From NCBI GenBank assembly GCA_016223145.1, contig JACRPN010000014.1:186001-250000 (forward strand): a DNA stretch of 64,000 nucleotides, written 5' to 3'. This DNA is from Armatimonadota bacterium. Its GTDB lineage: Bacteria; Armatimonadota; Fimbriimonadia; Fimbriimonadales; Fimbriimonadaceae. How positions within the stretch are numbered: the stretch's first letter is position 1; every line of letters begins with the position of its first letter. A program made the position numbers and the translations under genes. Below, one piece after another: positions 1 through 8,295 of this stretch. Under the pieces are notes generated by a model. That model did not search any database. It saw only the letters and a list, made by a program, of their open reading frames with translations, and was not told where the DNA came from.

Positions 1-1
1 G

Positions 2-79
2 AGGGTCATTTCGGAGTACTTCGGAGATGGCGGCGCTGGCGTCGCAGCGATGTTGAAGCCACCCAAGAGATGGCTGTGA
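2..79 (+). CDS. Possible C-terminal tail of a gene cut by the window start
   Basis: The window opens in a reading frame that translates as RVISEYFGDGGAGVAAMLKP and ends at TGA (77-79). The Gly/Ala-rich helix-like tail is protein-like, and no RNA or repeat explains it. Only 25 residues are visible and no family can be named; another frame also stays open to about 110, so this is a weak call. Confidence 0.3.
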   Translation, partial: RVISEYFGDGGAGVAAMLKPPKRWL

Positions 80-119
80 CAGAATCCGACGCTTCTCTTC
101 AGCCGCATTGAACCTACGA

Positions 120-125
120 TATACT
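120..125 (+). promoter_or_regulatory. Candidate -10 box (TATACT) for relA/spoT
   Basis: TATACT lies 49 nt before the ATG of the (p)ppGpp synthetase gene. No good -35 match is visible at 17 nt. The predicted leader would contain the CGCCCGT tandem array at 139-164. Confidence 0.35.
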
Positions 126-138
126 GAATCACCGCTCA

Positions 139-164
139 TCGCCCGTCGCCCGTCGCCCGTCGCT
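139..164 (+). repeat. CGCCCGT tandem repeat in the relA/spoT leader
   Basis: About three and a half copies of the 7-nt unit TCGCCCG run directly up to the start of the (p)ppGpp synthetase gene. No Shine-Dalgarno sequence is visible between the array and the ATG at 175, so the array makes up most of the proximal 5' leader. Confidence 0.7.
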
Positions 165-174
165 TCCACCGCCC

Positions 175-2400
175 ATGACCTCCCCAGCCTACGAAATCAG
201 CCACGAATGGGAAGAGCCCCAGGAGCTCATGGACCTGCTTGATCAGATTCGCGAGCAGCATCCTGAGATCGACGTCGCCAAGGTCCGCTATGCCTACTAC
301 ATGGCCGAGCAGGCGCATGCCGGCCAGACCCGCGACTCCGGTGAACCTTACATCACACACCCTCTCGCCGTAGCGCGCATCCTTGCCGAGCTCGAGATGG
401 ACGAGGACACGATCGTCGCGGCGCTGCTGCATGACGTGATCGAAGACACGGAGACCTCGCGCGAGTCGATCAGCAAACAGTTCGGGTCTGACGTGCTCGC
501 GCTGATCGAGGGCGTCACAAAGCTGAAGTTCCAGAACCTCTTGGAGGGCTCCGATGTCCAGCGGGCGCGTGCCGAAAGTACCCGCGCCGCAGAGAATCTT
601 CGCAAGATGCTCCTTGCGATGGCAAAGGACTTCCGCGTGATCATCATCAAGCTCGCGGACCGGCTCCACAACATGCAGACCCTGGACGCCCTGCCGCCCG
701 TCAAGCGCACGCGCATCGCCAACGAGACCCTGGACATCTACGCTCCCCTCGCTGCGCGCCTGGGAATCTGGGACGTCAAGTGGCAGCTTGAGGACGCTGC
801 GTTCCATGCCCTTCACCCTCGGGAGTTTGAGGAGGTGAAGGAGCTTGTGGCCAAGAGCCACCGCCAACGGGAATCGGAGATTCAGCGGGCGATCGTAACG
901 CTTCGCGAGCGCTTGGAGCGCAAGGGCATGCGACACGTGGAGATCGCCGGCCGCCCGAAGCACCTCTACAGCATCTTTCAAAAGATGGTCAAGCAACGCC
1001 GGAGCTTCGACGACATCCATGACCTCCTGGCTTTGCGCGTAATCGTGGACGAGGTCAGCGACTGCTACCTCGCCCTCGGTGTGGTCCACGAGCTCTGGAT
1101 GCCCATCCCGGGACTCTTTTACGACTACATCGCCAAGCCCAAGCCGAACGGCTATCAGTCGCTGCACACGAAGGTCATGGGCTACAACGGCGAGCCTTTG
1201 GAAGTGCAGATCCGCACCAAGGCCATGCACCGCGTGGCCGAGCACGGCGTGGCCTCGCACTGGGCCTATAAAGAAGGCAAGATCGAGCTCACCGAGGCCG
1301 CGCGCCTGGCAAGGCTAAGAGAGCAGCTCTTCGACTGGTCCAGCGACGCGAAAATGAGCTCCGACTTCCTCAGGAGCCTCAGCACCGACCTCTTCAGCGA
1401 GCAGGTCTTCGTGTTCACGCCGAAGGGCGATGTGCTCGACTTGCCCAAAGAGTCCACTCCAGTGGATTTCGCGTTCCGCGTGCACACGCAGCTTGGCCTG
1501 ACCATCGTTGGCGCAAAAGTGAACGGCGTGATGGTGCCGCTCAACTCCAAGCTGCAGAACGGCGATGTGGTTCAGCTCATCACTCGCAGCAACGCGACCC
1601 CGAGCATGGACTGGATGGAGTTCGTCAAGTCGGCCCATGCCCGCAGCAAGCTCAAGGCTTACTTCCGGCGCAACAGTCGCGAGGTGGACGCCGAGCGCGG
1701 AAAGGACTCGGTCGCCCGCGAGCTGAAAACCCAGGGCGCCGACCCCAAAATGATGCTCACCGAGGACCGCATCAGCGCGATCCTGCCGCACTTCGACGGG
1801 TGCGCAGAGGCGATCGACCTCTTTGCCAAGGTGGGTTCCGGGGTGCTCTCTGCCTTCAGCGTCGCAGCCCGCTTGCGTGGCCCCGAGACCGAGGCCAAAC
1901 CCGCCGACACCATCCACACGTCAAAGTCCCGCGAGGGACGGCTGACGGTCACCTCCGACGGAGTGGACAACATGCTCGTCAAGCGGGCGCGGTGCTGCGA
2001 CCCGATCCCCGGCGACGATGTGAAAGGCTACGTGACCCGCGGGCGCGGCATCATCATCCACCGAACCATCTGTCCGAACGCCGCAAAGATGATCCAGGCC
2101 GAGCCCGAACGGCTCCTCGATCTGGACTGGCCGAAGGACGGGGAAACGCACTCGGTACAGCTCAAGATCACGACGGTGAACCGACAGGGCCTTCTGGCCG
2201 ACGTAAGCACGGTCTTCGGCGAGCAGAAGGCGAACATCTCCTGGGCGAAGATCAAGACGCTGCAGAACAACACGGCCGAGATCGAGATCGCCATCGATGT
2301 GACGGACATCGATCACCTGGCGCAGGTGATGAACCGGCTTAGCAACTACTCCGACGTCATCAGCGTGCTGCGTATGTTTGGCAGGACGTCGGGGAGGTAA
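175..2400 (+). CDS. Bifunctional (p)ppGpp synthetase/hydrolase, long RelA/SpoT homologue
   Basis: Makes and degrades the stringent-response alarmones ppGpp and pppGpp in the cytoplasm. All long-RSH domains appear in order. The N-terminal HD hydrolase has its metal-binding His62 and the His86-Asp87 pair in ALLHDVIED. The synthetase domain spans about 240-360, with RPKHLYSIFQKM and the G-loop DYIAKPKPNGYQSLHT. TGS lies at about 405-465 (VFVFTPKGDVLDLPKESTP), a conserved-cysteine/zinc region contains RCCDPIPGDD, and a C-terminal ACT domain begins near 660. At 741 aa it has normal full length. Because the HD residues are intact, hydrolase activity is expected. The dtd gene starts 2 nt after the stop, so the two are probably cotranscribed, an association common in bacteria. 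Confidence 0.96.
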   Translation: MTSPAYEISHEWEEPQELMDLLDQIREQHPEIDVAKVRYAYYMAEQAHAGQTRDSGEPYITHPLAVARILAELEMDEDTIVAALLHDVIEDTETSRESISKQFGSDVLALIEGVTKLKFQNLLEGSDVQRARAESTRAAENLRKMLLAMAKDFRVIIIKLADRLHNMQTLDALPPVKRTRIANETLDIYAPLAARLGIWDVKWQLEDAAFHALHPREFEEVKELVAKSHRQRESEIQRAIVTLRERLERKGMRHVEIAGRPKHLYSIFQKMVKQRRSFDDIHDLLALRVIVDEVSDCYLALGVVHELWMPIPGLFYDYIAKPKPNGYQSLHTKVMGYNGEPLEVQIRTKAMHRVAEHGVASHWAYKEGKIELTEAARLARLREQLFDWSSDAKMSSDFLRSLSTDLFSEQVFVFTPKGDVLDLPKESTPVDFAFRVHTQLGLTIVGAKVNGVMVPLNSKLQNGDVVQLITRSNATPSMDWMEFVKSAHARSKLKAYFRRNSREVDAERGKDSVARELKTQGADPKMMLTEDRISAILPHFDGCAEAIDLFAKVGSGVLSAFSVAARLRGPETEAKPADTIHTSKSREGRLTVTSDGVDNMLVKRARCCDPIPGDDVKGYVTRGRGIIIHRTICPNAAKMIQAEPERLLDLDWPKDGETHSVQLKITTVNRQGLLADVSTVFGEQKANISWAKIKTLQNNTAEIEIAIDVTDIDHLAQVMNRLSNYSDVISVLRMFGRTSGR

Positions 2401-2402
2401 GT

Positions 2403-2933
2403 GTGAGAGCCATCCTCCAACGTGTTTCGTCAGCTTCCGTCTCTGTGGACGGCGAGGTCGTGGGCCAGATCGGGCAGGGACTGGTTGTGCTCGTGGCTGC
2501 GCACCGGGAAGACACAGAGGCCAATGCCGGCAAGATGGCGGACCGGGTGTGGGGCTGCAGAATCTTCAATGACGCGGAAGGGAAGATCAACTTGGCACTA
2601 AAGGACTTTGGGGGTAGCGGTGGTTCGAGTGGCAAGAGTGGTGAGAATGGTGAGAATGGTGAGGGTGGTCCGGTGCAACTCTCACAATTATCTCAACTAT
2701 CACCGTCCCCTGCGGTCCTTGCTGTTTCCAATTTCACCGTATACGGCGACACGACCCAGCGGCGGCCGAGCTTTGTCGAGTCTGCGCCCTACGATCGCGG
2801 CAAGGAGCTTTTCGACCGCTTTGTCGAGGGGCTTCGCAAGCTCGGATGTCCGGTGGAGACCGGGGTCTTTGGGGCGCACATGGAAGTGTCGCTGGTCAAT
2901 GATGGACCGGTGACGGTGATTGCCGAAGCCTGA
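2403..2933 (+). CDS. dtd: D-aminoacyl-tRNA deacylase with an in-frame repeat insertion
   Basis: Hydrolyses D-amino acids (and Gly from tRNA-Ala) mis-esterified to tRNA. The DTD fold is clear: MRAILQRVSSASVSVDGE at the N-terminus, the SNFTVYGDT segment (the family SQFTLYAD motif) and the C-terminal FGAHMEVSLVNDGPVT (family GxFGAxMxVxxxNDGPVT). The start is GTG, 2 nt after the relA/spoT stop. At 176 aa it is about 30 residues longer than usual. The extra length is a Gly/Ser/Asn-rich then Leu/Ser/Gln-rich stretch at about residues 70-102, between KINLALKDFG and AVLAVSNFTVY. That stretch is encoded by an imperfect hairpin (2611-2712) whose unit also occurs in intergenic DNA. Both flanks remain in frame and conserved, so the protein is probably active with a surface loop. 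Confidence 0.93.
   Translation: MRAILQRVSSASVSVDGEVVGQIGQGLVVLVAAHREDTEANAGKMADRVWGCRIFNDAEGKINLALKDFGGSGGSSGKSGENGENGEGGPVQLSQLSQLSPSPAVLAVSNFTVYGDTTQRRPSFVESAPYDRGKELFDRFVEGLRKLGCPVETGVFGAHMEVSLVNDGPVTVIAEA
2611..2712 (+). repeat. Hairpin repeat inserted in frame within dtd
   Basis: Tandem GTGAGAATG-type units (2641-2669) are followed by an imperfect inverted copy (CTCACAATTATCTCAACTA, about 2680-2703), giving arms of about 24 nt. The same GTGAG(A/G)(A/G)TG unit makes up an intergenic array near 15278-15325. DTD homologues have no residues at this point. Confidence 0.75.
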
Positions 2934-3125
2934 AAACGCCGCCCACCGAGCGCGAAGCCGAGATGAGGAGATGAAGGGATGAGGAGCAGGTCTTCCGCGC
3001 CCGCTACTGCGAACCGGAGGAGGGGGCAGAACCGCCTCCCCCATCCAAGACCCGGAAAGGCAGACTGAGAGTCTGCCCCACGTGGGAGCGCCCCTTTGGC
3101 CCGGTGTTCCATCGTCCCTTCGTCC
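2934..3125. repeat. Convergent intergenic spacer with GATGAGG/GATGAAGG units and a hairpin
   Basis: Between convergent dtd and the amidase. It holds GATGAG/GATGAAGGGATGAG units (2962-2988), which recur near 15330, 43432 and 48333. It also holds a perfect 8-bp hairpin, GGCAGACT-GAG-AGTCTGCC (3059-3077). No T-tract follows, so this is not a clear terminator. Confidence 0.5.
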
Positions 3126-4853
3126 CTACAGTTTGCTCAGGTCCGGACGAAGGAGGTGAAACCCCTTCGCATGTTGGATTCGATTGGCCACCGCGAGAAT
3201 CGTTCCCTCGTCGTGCAGGCGGCCGACCAGTGAGATGCTCCTCTGTCTGCCCTGGTCATCCAAGCCGTATGGCACCAAGACCTGCGGATGACCGGTGAGG
3301 TTCGTCGTGAACAGCGTCGTTCCGCCCGTCCCCGAAGCAACGAAGAGGTCCAAGTCTTCCAGTTGCTCTTCAAAGCGCTTCATGTGCAGCGTACGGCCCC
3401 GCATGGCTCGCAGGTAGTCGACCCCGGACACGAACCGGTTGCTTTTGTAGGTGCTGGGCCAGGCGCTGTTCTTCAGAAGTTCGATATCGGGGCTCCGAGC
3501 AAAGTCGTCGAAGGCGGCCGCGGCCTCGACTCCAAGGATCACATTAACTCCGTCAGGGACGGGGTCGAAGCGTACGGGCCGGAGCCGGACACCGAGGCTG
3601 GATAGGAGTTTGAGGTGATCGCTTTTCTCGATCAACGACGCGTCATTGGGGTCATCGTTTGGACCGATCACAAATCCGACTTTCAGGCGCTTCATGTCGA
3701 GAGTAGGGTTCCAGGAGAACGGCTTGTCAACCGAACTTCCATCTGCCGGATCCGCGCCGTGAATGGCCGCGAACACAAGCGCGCAATCCTCCGCGGTCCG
3801 GCAGATCGGCCCTATCTTGTCCATGGTCCACGACACGGCCATTGCGCCACGACGGCTCACCCTGCCGTACGTGGGCCTCAGGCCCGTGACGCGACACTGG
3901 TGGCTGGGGGAGACGATCGAGCCGAGGGTCTCGGTCCCGATTGTGAAGGCCACGAGGCCCGCGGCGGTCGCGCATGCTGAGCCCGCAGAAGAGCCACTGG
4001 ATCCTTGGGCAGGGTTCCACGGGTTCTTCGTCCTGCCGGCGAACCAGACGTCGCCTTGGGCCAATGCGCCCATGCTCAGCTTGGCGACGATCACAGCGCC
4101 GGCAGCCTGCAAACGCTCAACCAGCGCGGCGTCATAGCTGAACACCTGCTTTCGATGAGGCTCCGAGCCCCAGGTCGTCGGGTCGCCCTTGGTCGCGAAG
4201 AGGTCCTTGACTCCGCACGGAATGCCGTGGAGAGGTCCGCGCCATTTGCCCTGGGACGATTCCCGATCGGCCTGTTTAGCTGCGGCGAGGGCCTTGTCCT
4301 CGAGCAACGTCACCACGCACAAGAGCTTGTCGCCATAGGTCTTGAGCCTCTGCAGGTAGAGCTGGGTGAGCTCCAGGGAGGTCACATGCCTTGCGCGAAG
4401 CAAGGCTCCGAGCTCCCGGACCGAGAGGAAGGCCAGGTCCTCCGCTCGCGACGGCCTCTTGGGGTTTCGAACGGGCGTGGGTCGAAAAACGGCTTTGCCC
4501 CGGTTCGGAGCCATGCCGACCGGGATGAACTTCACGGGCGGCTCAACCTCGTAGGTGATAGGTAGGCCGTGCGCTGCGCGCACACCGCGGGCAAGAGATC
4601 GTACGGCGTTCAGGATGCCCTGCAACTGCTCATCGGTAAAGGTGAAATCGCCGACCTTCTGAGCGCCCTTGAGGTCTTCGAGCGTGAGGTCGGGCAGCGG
4701 GATTTGGCTGCCGCCTTGTGGGTCAGCCATAGGCAGGATTCCCTCCCATGCCAGAAGCTCAGGCGGCACTTTGCCGGCCATTCCAGTCGCTGCAGCAGCC
4801 GAAAGCAATCCAACCAGAAACTGCTTGCGAGAGACGTCCTTTGGGGAGGGCAT
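3126..4853 (-). CDS. Amidase-signature family hydrolase with an export signal
   Basis: A secreted or membrane-attached amidase of the GatA/FAAH signature family, cleaving an unidentified C-N amide. The Ser-cisSer-Lys triad region is visible: Lys in HGIPCGVKDLF, the cis-Ser and Gly/Ser-rich loop QGSSGSSAGSACAT, and the nucleophile region GTETLGSIVSPS. The N-terminus has SRKQFLVG followed by a hydrophobic Ala-rich stretch, a Tat-like signal with RK instead of RR. At 575 aa it is longer than GatA (about 485) because of an N-terminal extension of about 110 residues. It is not GatA: no gatB or gatC is nearby and it carries an export signal. Confidence 0.9.
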   Translation of the reverse strand: MPSPKDVSRKQFLVGLLSAAAATGMAGKVPPELLAWEGILPMADPQGGSQIPLPDLTLEDLKGAQKVGDFTFTDEQLQGILNAVRSLARGVRAAHGLPITYEVEPPVKFIPVGMAPNRGKAVFRPTPVRNPKRPSRAEDLAFLSVRELGALLRARHVTSLELTQLYLQRLKTYGDKLLCVVTLLEDKALAAAKQADRESSQGKWRGPLHGIPCGVKDLFATKGDPTTWGSEPHRKQVFSYDAALVERLQAAGAVIVAKLSMGALAQGDVWFAGRTKNPWNPAQGSSGSSAGSACATAAGLVAFTIGTETLGSIVSPSHQCRVTGLRPTYGRVSRRGAMAVSWTMDKIGPICRTAEDCALVFAAIHGADPADGSSVDKPFSWNPTLDMKRLKVGFVIGPNDDPNDASLIEKSDHLKLLSSLGVRLRPVRFDPVPDGVNVILGVEAAAAFDDFARSPDIELLKNSAWPSTYKSNRFVSGVDYLRAMRGRTLHMKRFEEQLEDLDLFVASGTGGTTLFTTNLTGHPQVLVPYGLDDQGRQRSISLVGRLHDEGTILAVANRIQHAKGFHLLRPDLSKL

Positions 4854-5070
4854 GCGCTATGGGTTCGACCGGGAGGGCTCTGGCTCCTGCCGGATGATGG
4901 GCGAAGGGCGAGGCGCGAAGGGCGATAGCGGACCCAGATGGCCACCTCGCCCCCTGGGGAGAGGTCGGTGAACGAAGTGAACCGGGTGAGGGGGGCGCGT
5001 AGAGCGAGTGCCTTTGGGCTTTTGTACCTTTGCGAGAAGTCCGTGGACATCTTCCATCACCCGCACTTTC
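4854..5070. repeat. Spacer with short repeats between PAP2 phosphatase and amidase genes
   Basis: Contains a CGAAGGGCGA direct repeat (about 4910-4926) and a GTGAAC-GAA-GTGAAC direct repeat (4968-4982) flanked by CGCCCCCT and GTGAGGGG blocks. No ORF with coding character is visible. Confidence 0.45.
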
Positions 5071-5688
5071 TTAGGTCATCGGCTGGTGGACGGTTGCTCC
5101 AGTGTCTCCCACCCCAGCCCCTCCCTCAGTTTCGCTCTGCAAAGCCAAGGGAGGGGCTATCCACCTTCGATAGACCCAAACCGCCAACAATCCAAACGCC
5201 GCCCCCACAGCCCAACCCAGGAGTATCTGGCTCGGATAGTGGACGCCCACATAAGCCCGGCTCAGGCCCACCCCAAACGCTAGCGCGATCCAGGGCCAGC
5301 CCCACCGGCCAAGCAGAGCCGTAAAGACCGATGCCACGGCTGCCATGCTGGCTGAATGGGCAGAAGCGGTGCCAAAGCTGGTGAGCCGCTTAACGCGAAG
5401 GATGAGGTCTGGCTCAACGGGATCGGCACACGGCCTCGGCATGCGAAGGCCCTCTTTCAGCAGGTCGCAGGTCTCATTGGAGATCAGCCAAGCCAGCACG
5501 GCAAGAATCGCCGCCGCCCGCCACCGCCCCCCCTTGACGATGAAGAGCACGACGACGCAGGCCAGCAGAGCTCGGACCACCGGCTCCTTGTTGCCCTCGC
5601 TGAGAAACCGAAACCACGGCGCCAGCGCCTCGGGCCAATGGTTGATCCAGTGAAACAGCGCGCCGTCAAGGCTCGCCAAGGGGGTCAC
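5071..5688 (-). CDS. PAP2-family membrane phosphatase with an altered third motif
   Basis: An integral-membrane phosphatidic-acid-phosphatase-type enzyme, for example acting on lipid phosphates or undecaprenyl pyrophosphate. The three PAP2 motifs are recognisable: KEGLRMPRP (K-x6-RP), TASAHS (family PSGHS, with A for G) and SRAYVGVHYPSQ (family SR-x5-H-x3-D). The final Asp is Gln here. Several hydrophobic helices surround the motifs. The gene overlaps the murB stop by 4 nt (ATGA), so the two are translationally coupled, which suggests a role in cell-wall lipid-carrier recycling. Confidence 0.85.
   Translation of the reverse strand: MTPLASLDGALFHWINHWPEALAPWFRFLSEGNKEPVVRALLACVVVLFIVKGGRWRAAAILAVLAWLISNETCDLLKEGLRMPRPCADPVEPDLILRVKRLTSFGTASAHSASMAAVASVFTALLGRWGWPWIALAFGVGLSRAYVGVHYPSQILLGWAVGAAFGLLAVWVYRRWIAPPLALQSETEGGAGVGDTGATVHQPMT
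5104..5158 (+). repeat. CCCCTCCCT palindromic mobile-type repeat, copy 1
   Basis: Begins GTCTCCCACCCCAGCCCCTC and ends CAAGGGAGGGGCT, so the ends are inverted (CCCCTCCCT versus AGGGAGGGG). It is followed by a near-identical copy at 15469-15525 and a reversed, diverged copy at 27410-27485. It overlaps the last codons of the PAP2 gene. Confidence 0.75.
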
Positions 5689-6653
5689 TGAGACGCCCCG
5701 AATTGCGACCAGTCGCCCAGATACAGCACCTCTTCCTCAAGCAAGACCCCAAACCGTTCGAGGACCTTGGCTTTGGCGTGTTCCGCCAAGTGGCGGATCT
5801 CGGTGGCCGATGCGTCGCCGACGTTGACGATGAAGTTCGCGTGCTTTGGGCCGAGGACGGCCCCGCCGAGCCGGTATCCCTTCAGCCCCACGGCCTCGAT
5901 CAGGTAGCCGCTGGGCACGACGCCGGCCCTGCGGAGCTGTTCGGGCAGCCCTTCGAGCCTGCCGGCAAGTTCGTTGTCGTTGACATTCTTGAAGAAGCTC
6001 CCGGCGCTGGCCTGAGGCGGCTGCTTGGAGATTCGCTGGCGCTGGTAGTCACGAGCCTCATCATAGATCGCTTTGGGGTTGCCCTTGGACAGCTCGAACC
6101 TTGCGGCGAGAAGCACGATGGACGGCGCGTTGGGGCGTCTCAAGATGGAGTCTCGATAGGCAAATTGCAGGAACGACGGCTCCACCCACCGGCGCTCCCC
6201 CTCAAACACGATCTCGATCGCCTTCAGATGGTCGCTGATGTTGCTGCGGTAGGCGCCCGCGTTGCTTACGAGCGCCCCGCCGACGGTCCCCGGTATGCCC
6301 ACGGCGAACTGCAAGCCTTTCAGGCCACGTTGAGCCGTCTTGAGGAAGACCTCTTGCAGCGCCGCTCCCGCAGAAGCCAGCACGGTTCCATCGGCCTTGA
6401 CCTCGATGTGCCTTGCAGCCTGAATCGCCACAAGCCCCGGCACGCCTGTGTCGCTCGGAAGAACGTTGCTCCCCATGCCGAGCCAAACGGCGTTTATCCC
6501 GGACTTCTGGCAATGCAGGGCCACCGCGGCGCAATCGTTAATCGTCCGGCAGACCGTCAGGCGCTCCGCGGGACCTCCCGCTCGCAGCGTCGTAAAGGGC
6601 TTGAGCGGCTCGCTCGCGAGGGTCGGGAAAGGGAAGACATCCGCCGTTTTCAT
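5685..6653 (-). CDS. murB: UDP-N-acetylenolpyruvoylglucosamine reductase
   Basis: Cytoplasmic flavoenzyme that reduces UDP-GlcNAc-enolpyruvate to UDP-MurNAc in peptidoglycan synthesis. FAD-binding motifs are present: FTTLRAGGPAE, GMGSNVLPSD, and GIPGTVGGALVSNAGAY. The catalytic set is YRDS (Tyr), ASAGSFFKN (Ser proton donor) and the C-terminal EEEVLYLG (Glu). Length 322 aa is typical. It overlaps tsaB upstream by 4 nt and the PAP2 gene downstream by 4 nt, forming a tight cell-envelope/housekeeping operon. Confidence 0.97.
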   Translation of the reverse strand: MKTADVFPFPTLASEPLKPFTTLRAGGPAERLTVCRTINDCAAVALHCQKSGINAVWLGMGSNVLPSDTGVPGLVAIQAARHIEVKADGTVLASAGAALQEVFLKTAQRGLKGLQFAVGIPGTVGGALVSNAGAYRSNISDHLKAIEIVFEGERRWVEPSFLQFAYRDSILRRPNAPSIVLLAARFELSKGNPKAIYDEARDYQRQRISKQPPQASAGSFFKNVNDNELAGRLEGLPEQLRRAGVVPSGYLIEAVGLKGYRLGGAVLGPKHANFIVNVGDASATEIRHLAEHAKAKVLERFGVLLEEEVLYLGDWSQFGASQ

Positions 6654-7243
6654 GGGTGGGCCACGCCCTGGCCGTAGGGGCGCTTGGGCAGCGAGATGTT
6701 CGGCTCGGCGATGTATTCCGGGAGCAGCTCAAACGGGGTGAGCGGCATTACCTGGCCCAGCAATGGCCCTGCGTGTTCTGCGAGGGGATAGTTGGCCTCG
6801 TTCCGGTCGGCGGCATAACCAAAGGCGCCTTTGGGCCATTCGTCTTGATGCGAAAGTGCCGGCTGTCCGGGATGGCGCACGAAGTACGAGCCCTTTTTGG
6901 CGCCTATGGCTACGGTCTTGCAGGGTGAGATCAGATCGAAGCTGGAAACGCCGCCGCAAGTCTTGCCTTGGGCGTAGGCGAGCGTCTTGGCGAGGATGAC
7001 GCCCACGCGAACGCCGGTAAAGCTGCCCGGTCCAACGTCAGCCACGAACAGCTCGATGTCTGGTGCCGACTTGTCCAAGCCTTCGAGCAATTCCATCAGG
7101 CCGCTCAGGATCACGGCCCCCGCGTTGCGCCCAGCAAGCTCAGAATGAGTCGCCAAGAGTGCGCCTGTATCAGAGAAAAGGGCCACACTGGCCAGCGGGC
7201 TGGACGTGCTGAACACCGCGGTCAAGGGGTTGGCTCCAGACAC
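6650..7243 (-). CDS. tsaB: tRNA threonylcarbamoyladenosine biosynthesis protein TsaB
   Basis: Non-catalytic partner of TsaD in the t6A37 tRNA modification complex. It has the ASKHA-type start FSTSSPLASVALFSD and the family signature VGPGSFTGVRVGVILAKTLA near residue 70. The C-terminal half is short and diverged, as usual for TsaB. It starts with GTG and overlaps the preceding secreted-protein gene by 22 nt. TsaD, TsaE and TsaC are not in this window. Confidence 0.92.
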   Translation of the reverse strand: MSGANPLTAVFSTSSPLASVALFSDTGALLATHSELAGRNAGAVILSGLMELLEGLDKSAPDIELFVADVGPGSFTGVRVGVILAKTLAYAQGKTCGGVSSFDLISPCKTVAIGAKKGSYFVRHPGQPALSHQDEWPKGAFGYAADRNEANYPLAEHAGPLLGQVMPLTPFELLPEYIAEPNISLPKRPYGQGVAHP

Positions 7244-8295
7244 ATGACCGCCACGATCTTGACCAGAGTCGCCTTGTTCGCGCCGCCCTCGCCCGGCGGG
7301 CCGATCCAGGTGAGCACAAAGTAGAGGTCGCCCGAAGCGCCGGCCGATTCGAAGCTCGCGATCGCGCCTTCCTTACCTTGTCCGGTTCTCCAGGTGTGGG
7401 CTTCATACGCCCCCGCGAGGTTCTTCTTCGGGGTTGTCTCTTCGCGTTCGTTCGACTTTTCGAAGCTGGAGAGCGAGGCGACGGAGGCTTTCAGCAGGGC
7501 CCTGCCCGGTGCGACCGAGTCCAGGGTCGAGGCGGCGGTGACACGGAACGTCCCTGGAAGCCCGGGAAAGGAGACGGTGATGGCGTTGGCTTCGGCCCCC
7601 TCAACCTTCGAGCCCTCCGGCAGCCTCAAGGTCACGTCCTTTCCGGCGGCGCGAAGGGTGGCTTTGACCGAACCCTTGACTTCGATTTGAGCTTTGCCCT
7701 TGCCCACTTCCACGATGGGAGGGGGCTTGGCAATCGCGGGCTTCGGCTTGCCCTTTCCGGGGGGTTCGGGAATCCGGTTTGGGTCCTCCGGTTTGGGCAG
7801 CGAGCCGTCCAGGGTCCTCAGGCTCTCAAAGGCGCCGCGCACCGCGAACTCAACCTCTTCAAAGCTGGCCTGAGGGCACACCAGCCGGAAGAGCATCTTT
7901 TGTTCGGTCTGGCTGAAAACCAGCCCCTGCAGGATCGTCTTGGTGGAGCCGCCAACGGCGCCTTCGGTCTTGGTGAGCAGCAAGGGCACGCCGAGAATCA
8001 CTTCGCGCCACTGCCGGACCACCTCCAAGCGCTGGGAATTGGCGATTTGCAGCTGGGTCAGTTCCCAGTTGTCCTCCGGGCCGATGTACCCCGCACGGTG
8101 GATCTCCAGTATCGACTCGGAGCCATCTGCCGACGGGATCACGAACTTGGCGTCGGTCTTCTTCTGCGTGAGTTTCCACGCTCTCGGGTATTCAAAAGAA
8201 AGTCCAAGCTGCGCGTCTTGAAAGAGCGCCGGGCCGCTCTGGGGTGACCCCTGGAGCAGCAGCAAGAAGCCGAGGAGCGGTGCCGGGCTGTTCAT
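7222..8295 (-). CDS. Secreted protein of unknown function
   Basis: I place the start at the ATG at 8295 because it overlaps the histidine-kinase stop (ATGA) and begins a signal-peptide-like sequence (MNSPAPLLGFLLLLQGSP). An in-frame upstream extension to 8367 looks like read-back into the kinase gene. The 357-aa product has a domain at about 30-180 containing LGLSFEYPRAWKLTQKK, which resembles the PsbP/DUF1795-type beta-sheet fold found in exported lipoproteins. A Pro/Lys-rich linker (EPPGKGKPKPAIAKPPP) and a second beta-rich domain follow. No catalytic motif is evident. It probably acts in the periplasm or on the surface. The name of the N-terminal fold is inference. Confidence 0.75.
   Translation of the reverse strand: MNSPAPLLGFLLLLQGSPQSGPALFQDAQLGLSFEYPRAWKLTQKKTDAKFVIPSADGSESILEIHRAGYIGPEDNWELTQLQIANSQRLEVVRQWREVILGVPLLLTKTEGAVGGSTKTILQGLVFSQTEQKMLFRLVCPQASFEEVEFAVRGAFESLRTLDGSLPKPEDPNRIPEPPGKGKPKPAIAKPPPIVEVGKGKAQIEVKGSVKATLRAAGKDVTLRLPEGSKVEGAEANAITVSFPGLPGTFRVTAASTLDSVAPGRALLKASVASLSSFEKSNEREETTPKKNLAGAYEAHTWRTGQGKEGAIASFESAGASGDLYFVLTWIGPPGEGGANKATLVKIVAVMCLEPTP

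Noticed and set aside
136-1260. Long minus-strand frame opposite relA/spoT
   Set aside because: It is antisense to an intact conserved enzyme, shows no protein family features and no ribosome site. Similar antisense frames opposite the amidase, murB, permease and other genes were discarded for the same reason; they follow from the high GC content.
3126-4853. GatA subunit of the aspartyl/glutamyl-tRNA amidotransferase
   Set aside because: The amidase signature fits, but the protein has an export signal and an extra N-terminal domain, and gatB/gatC are absent.
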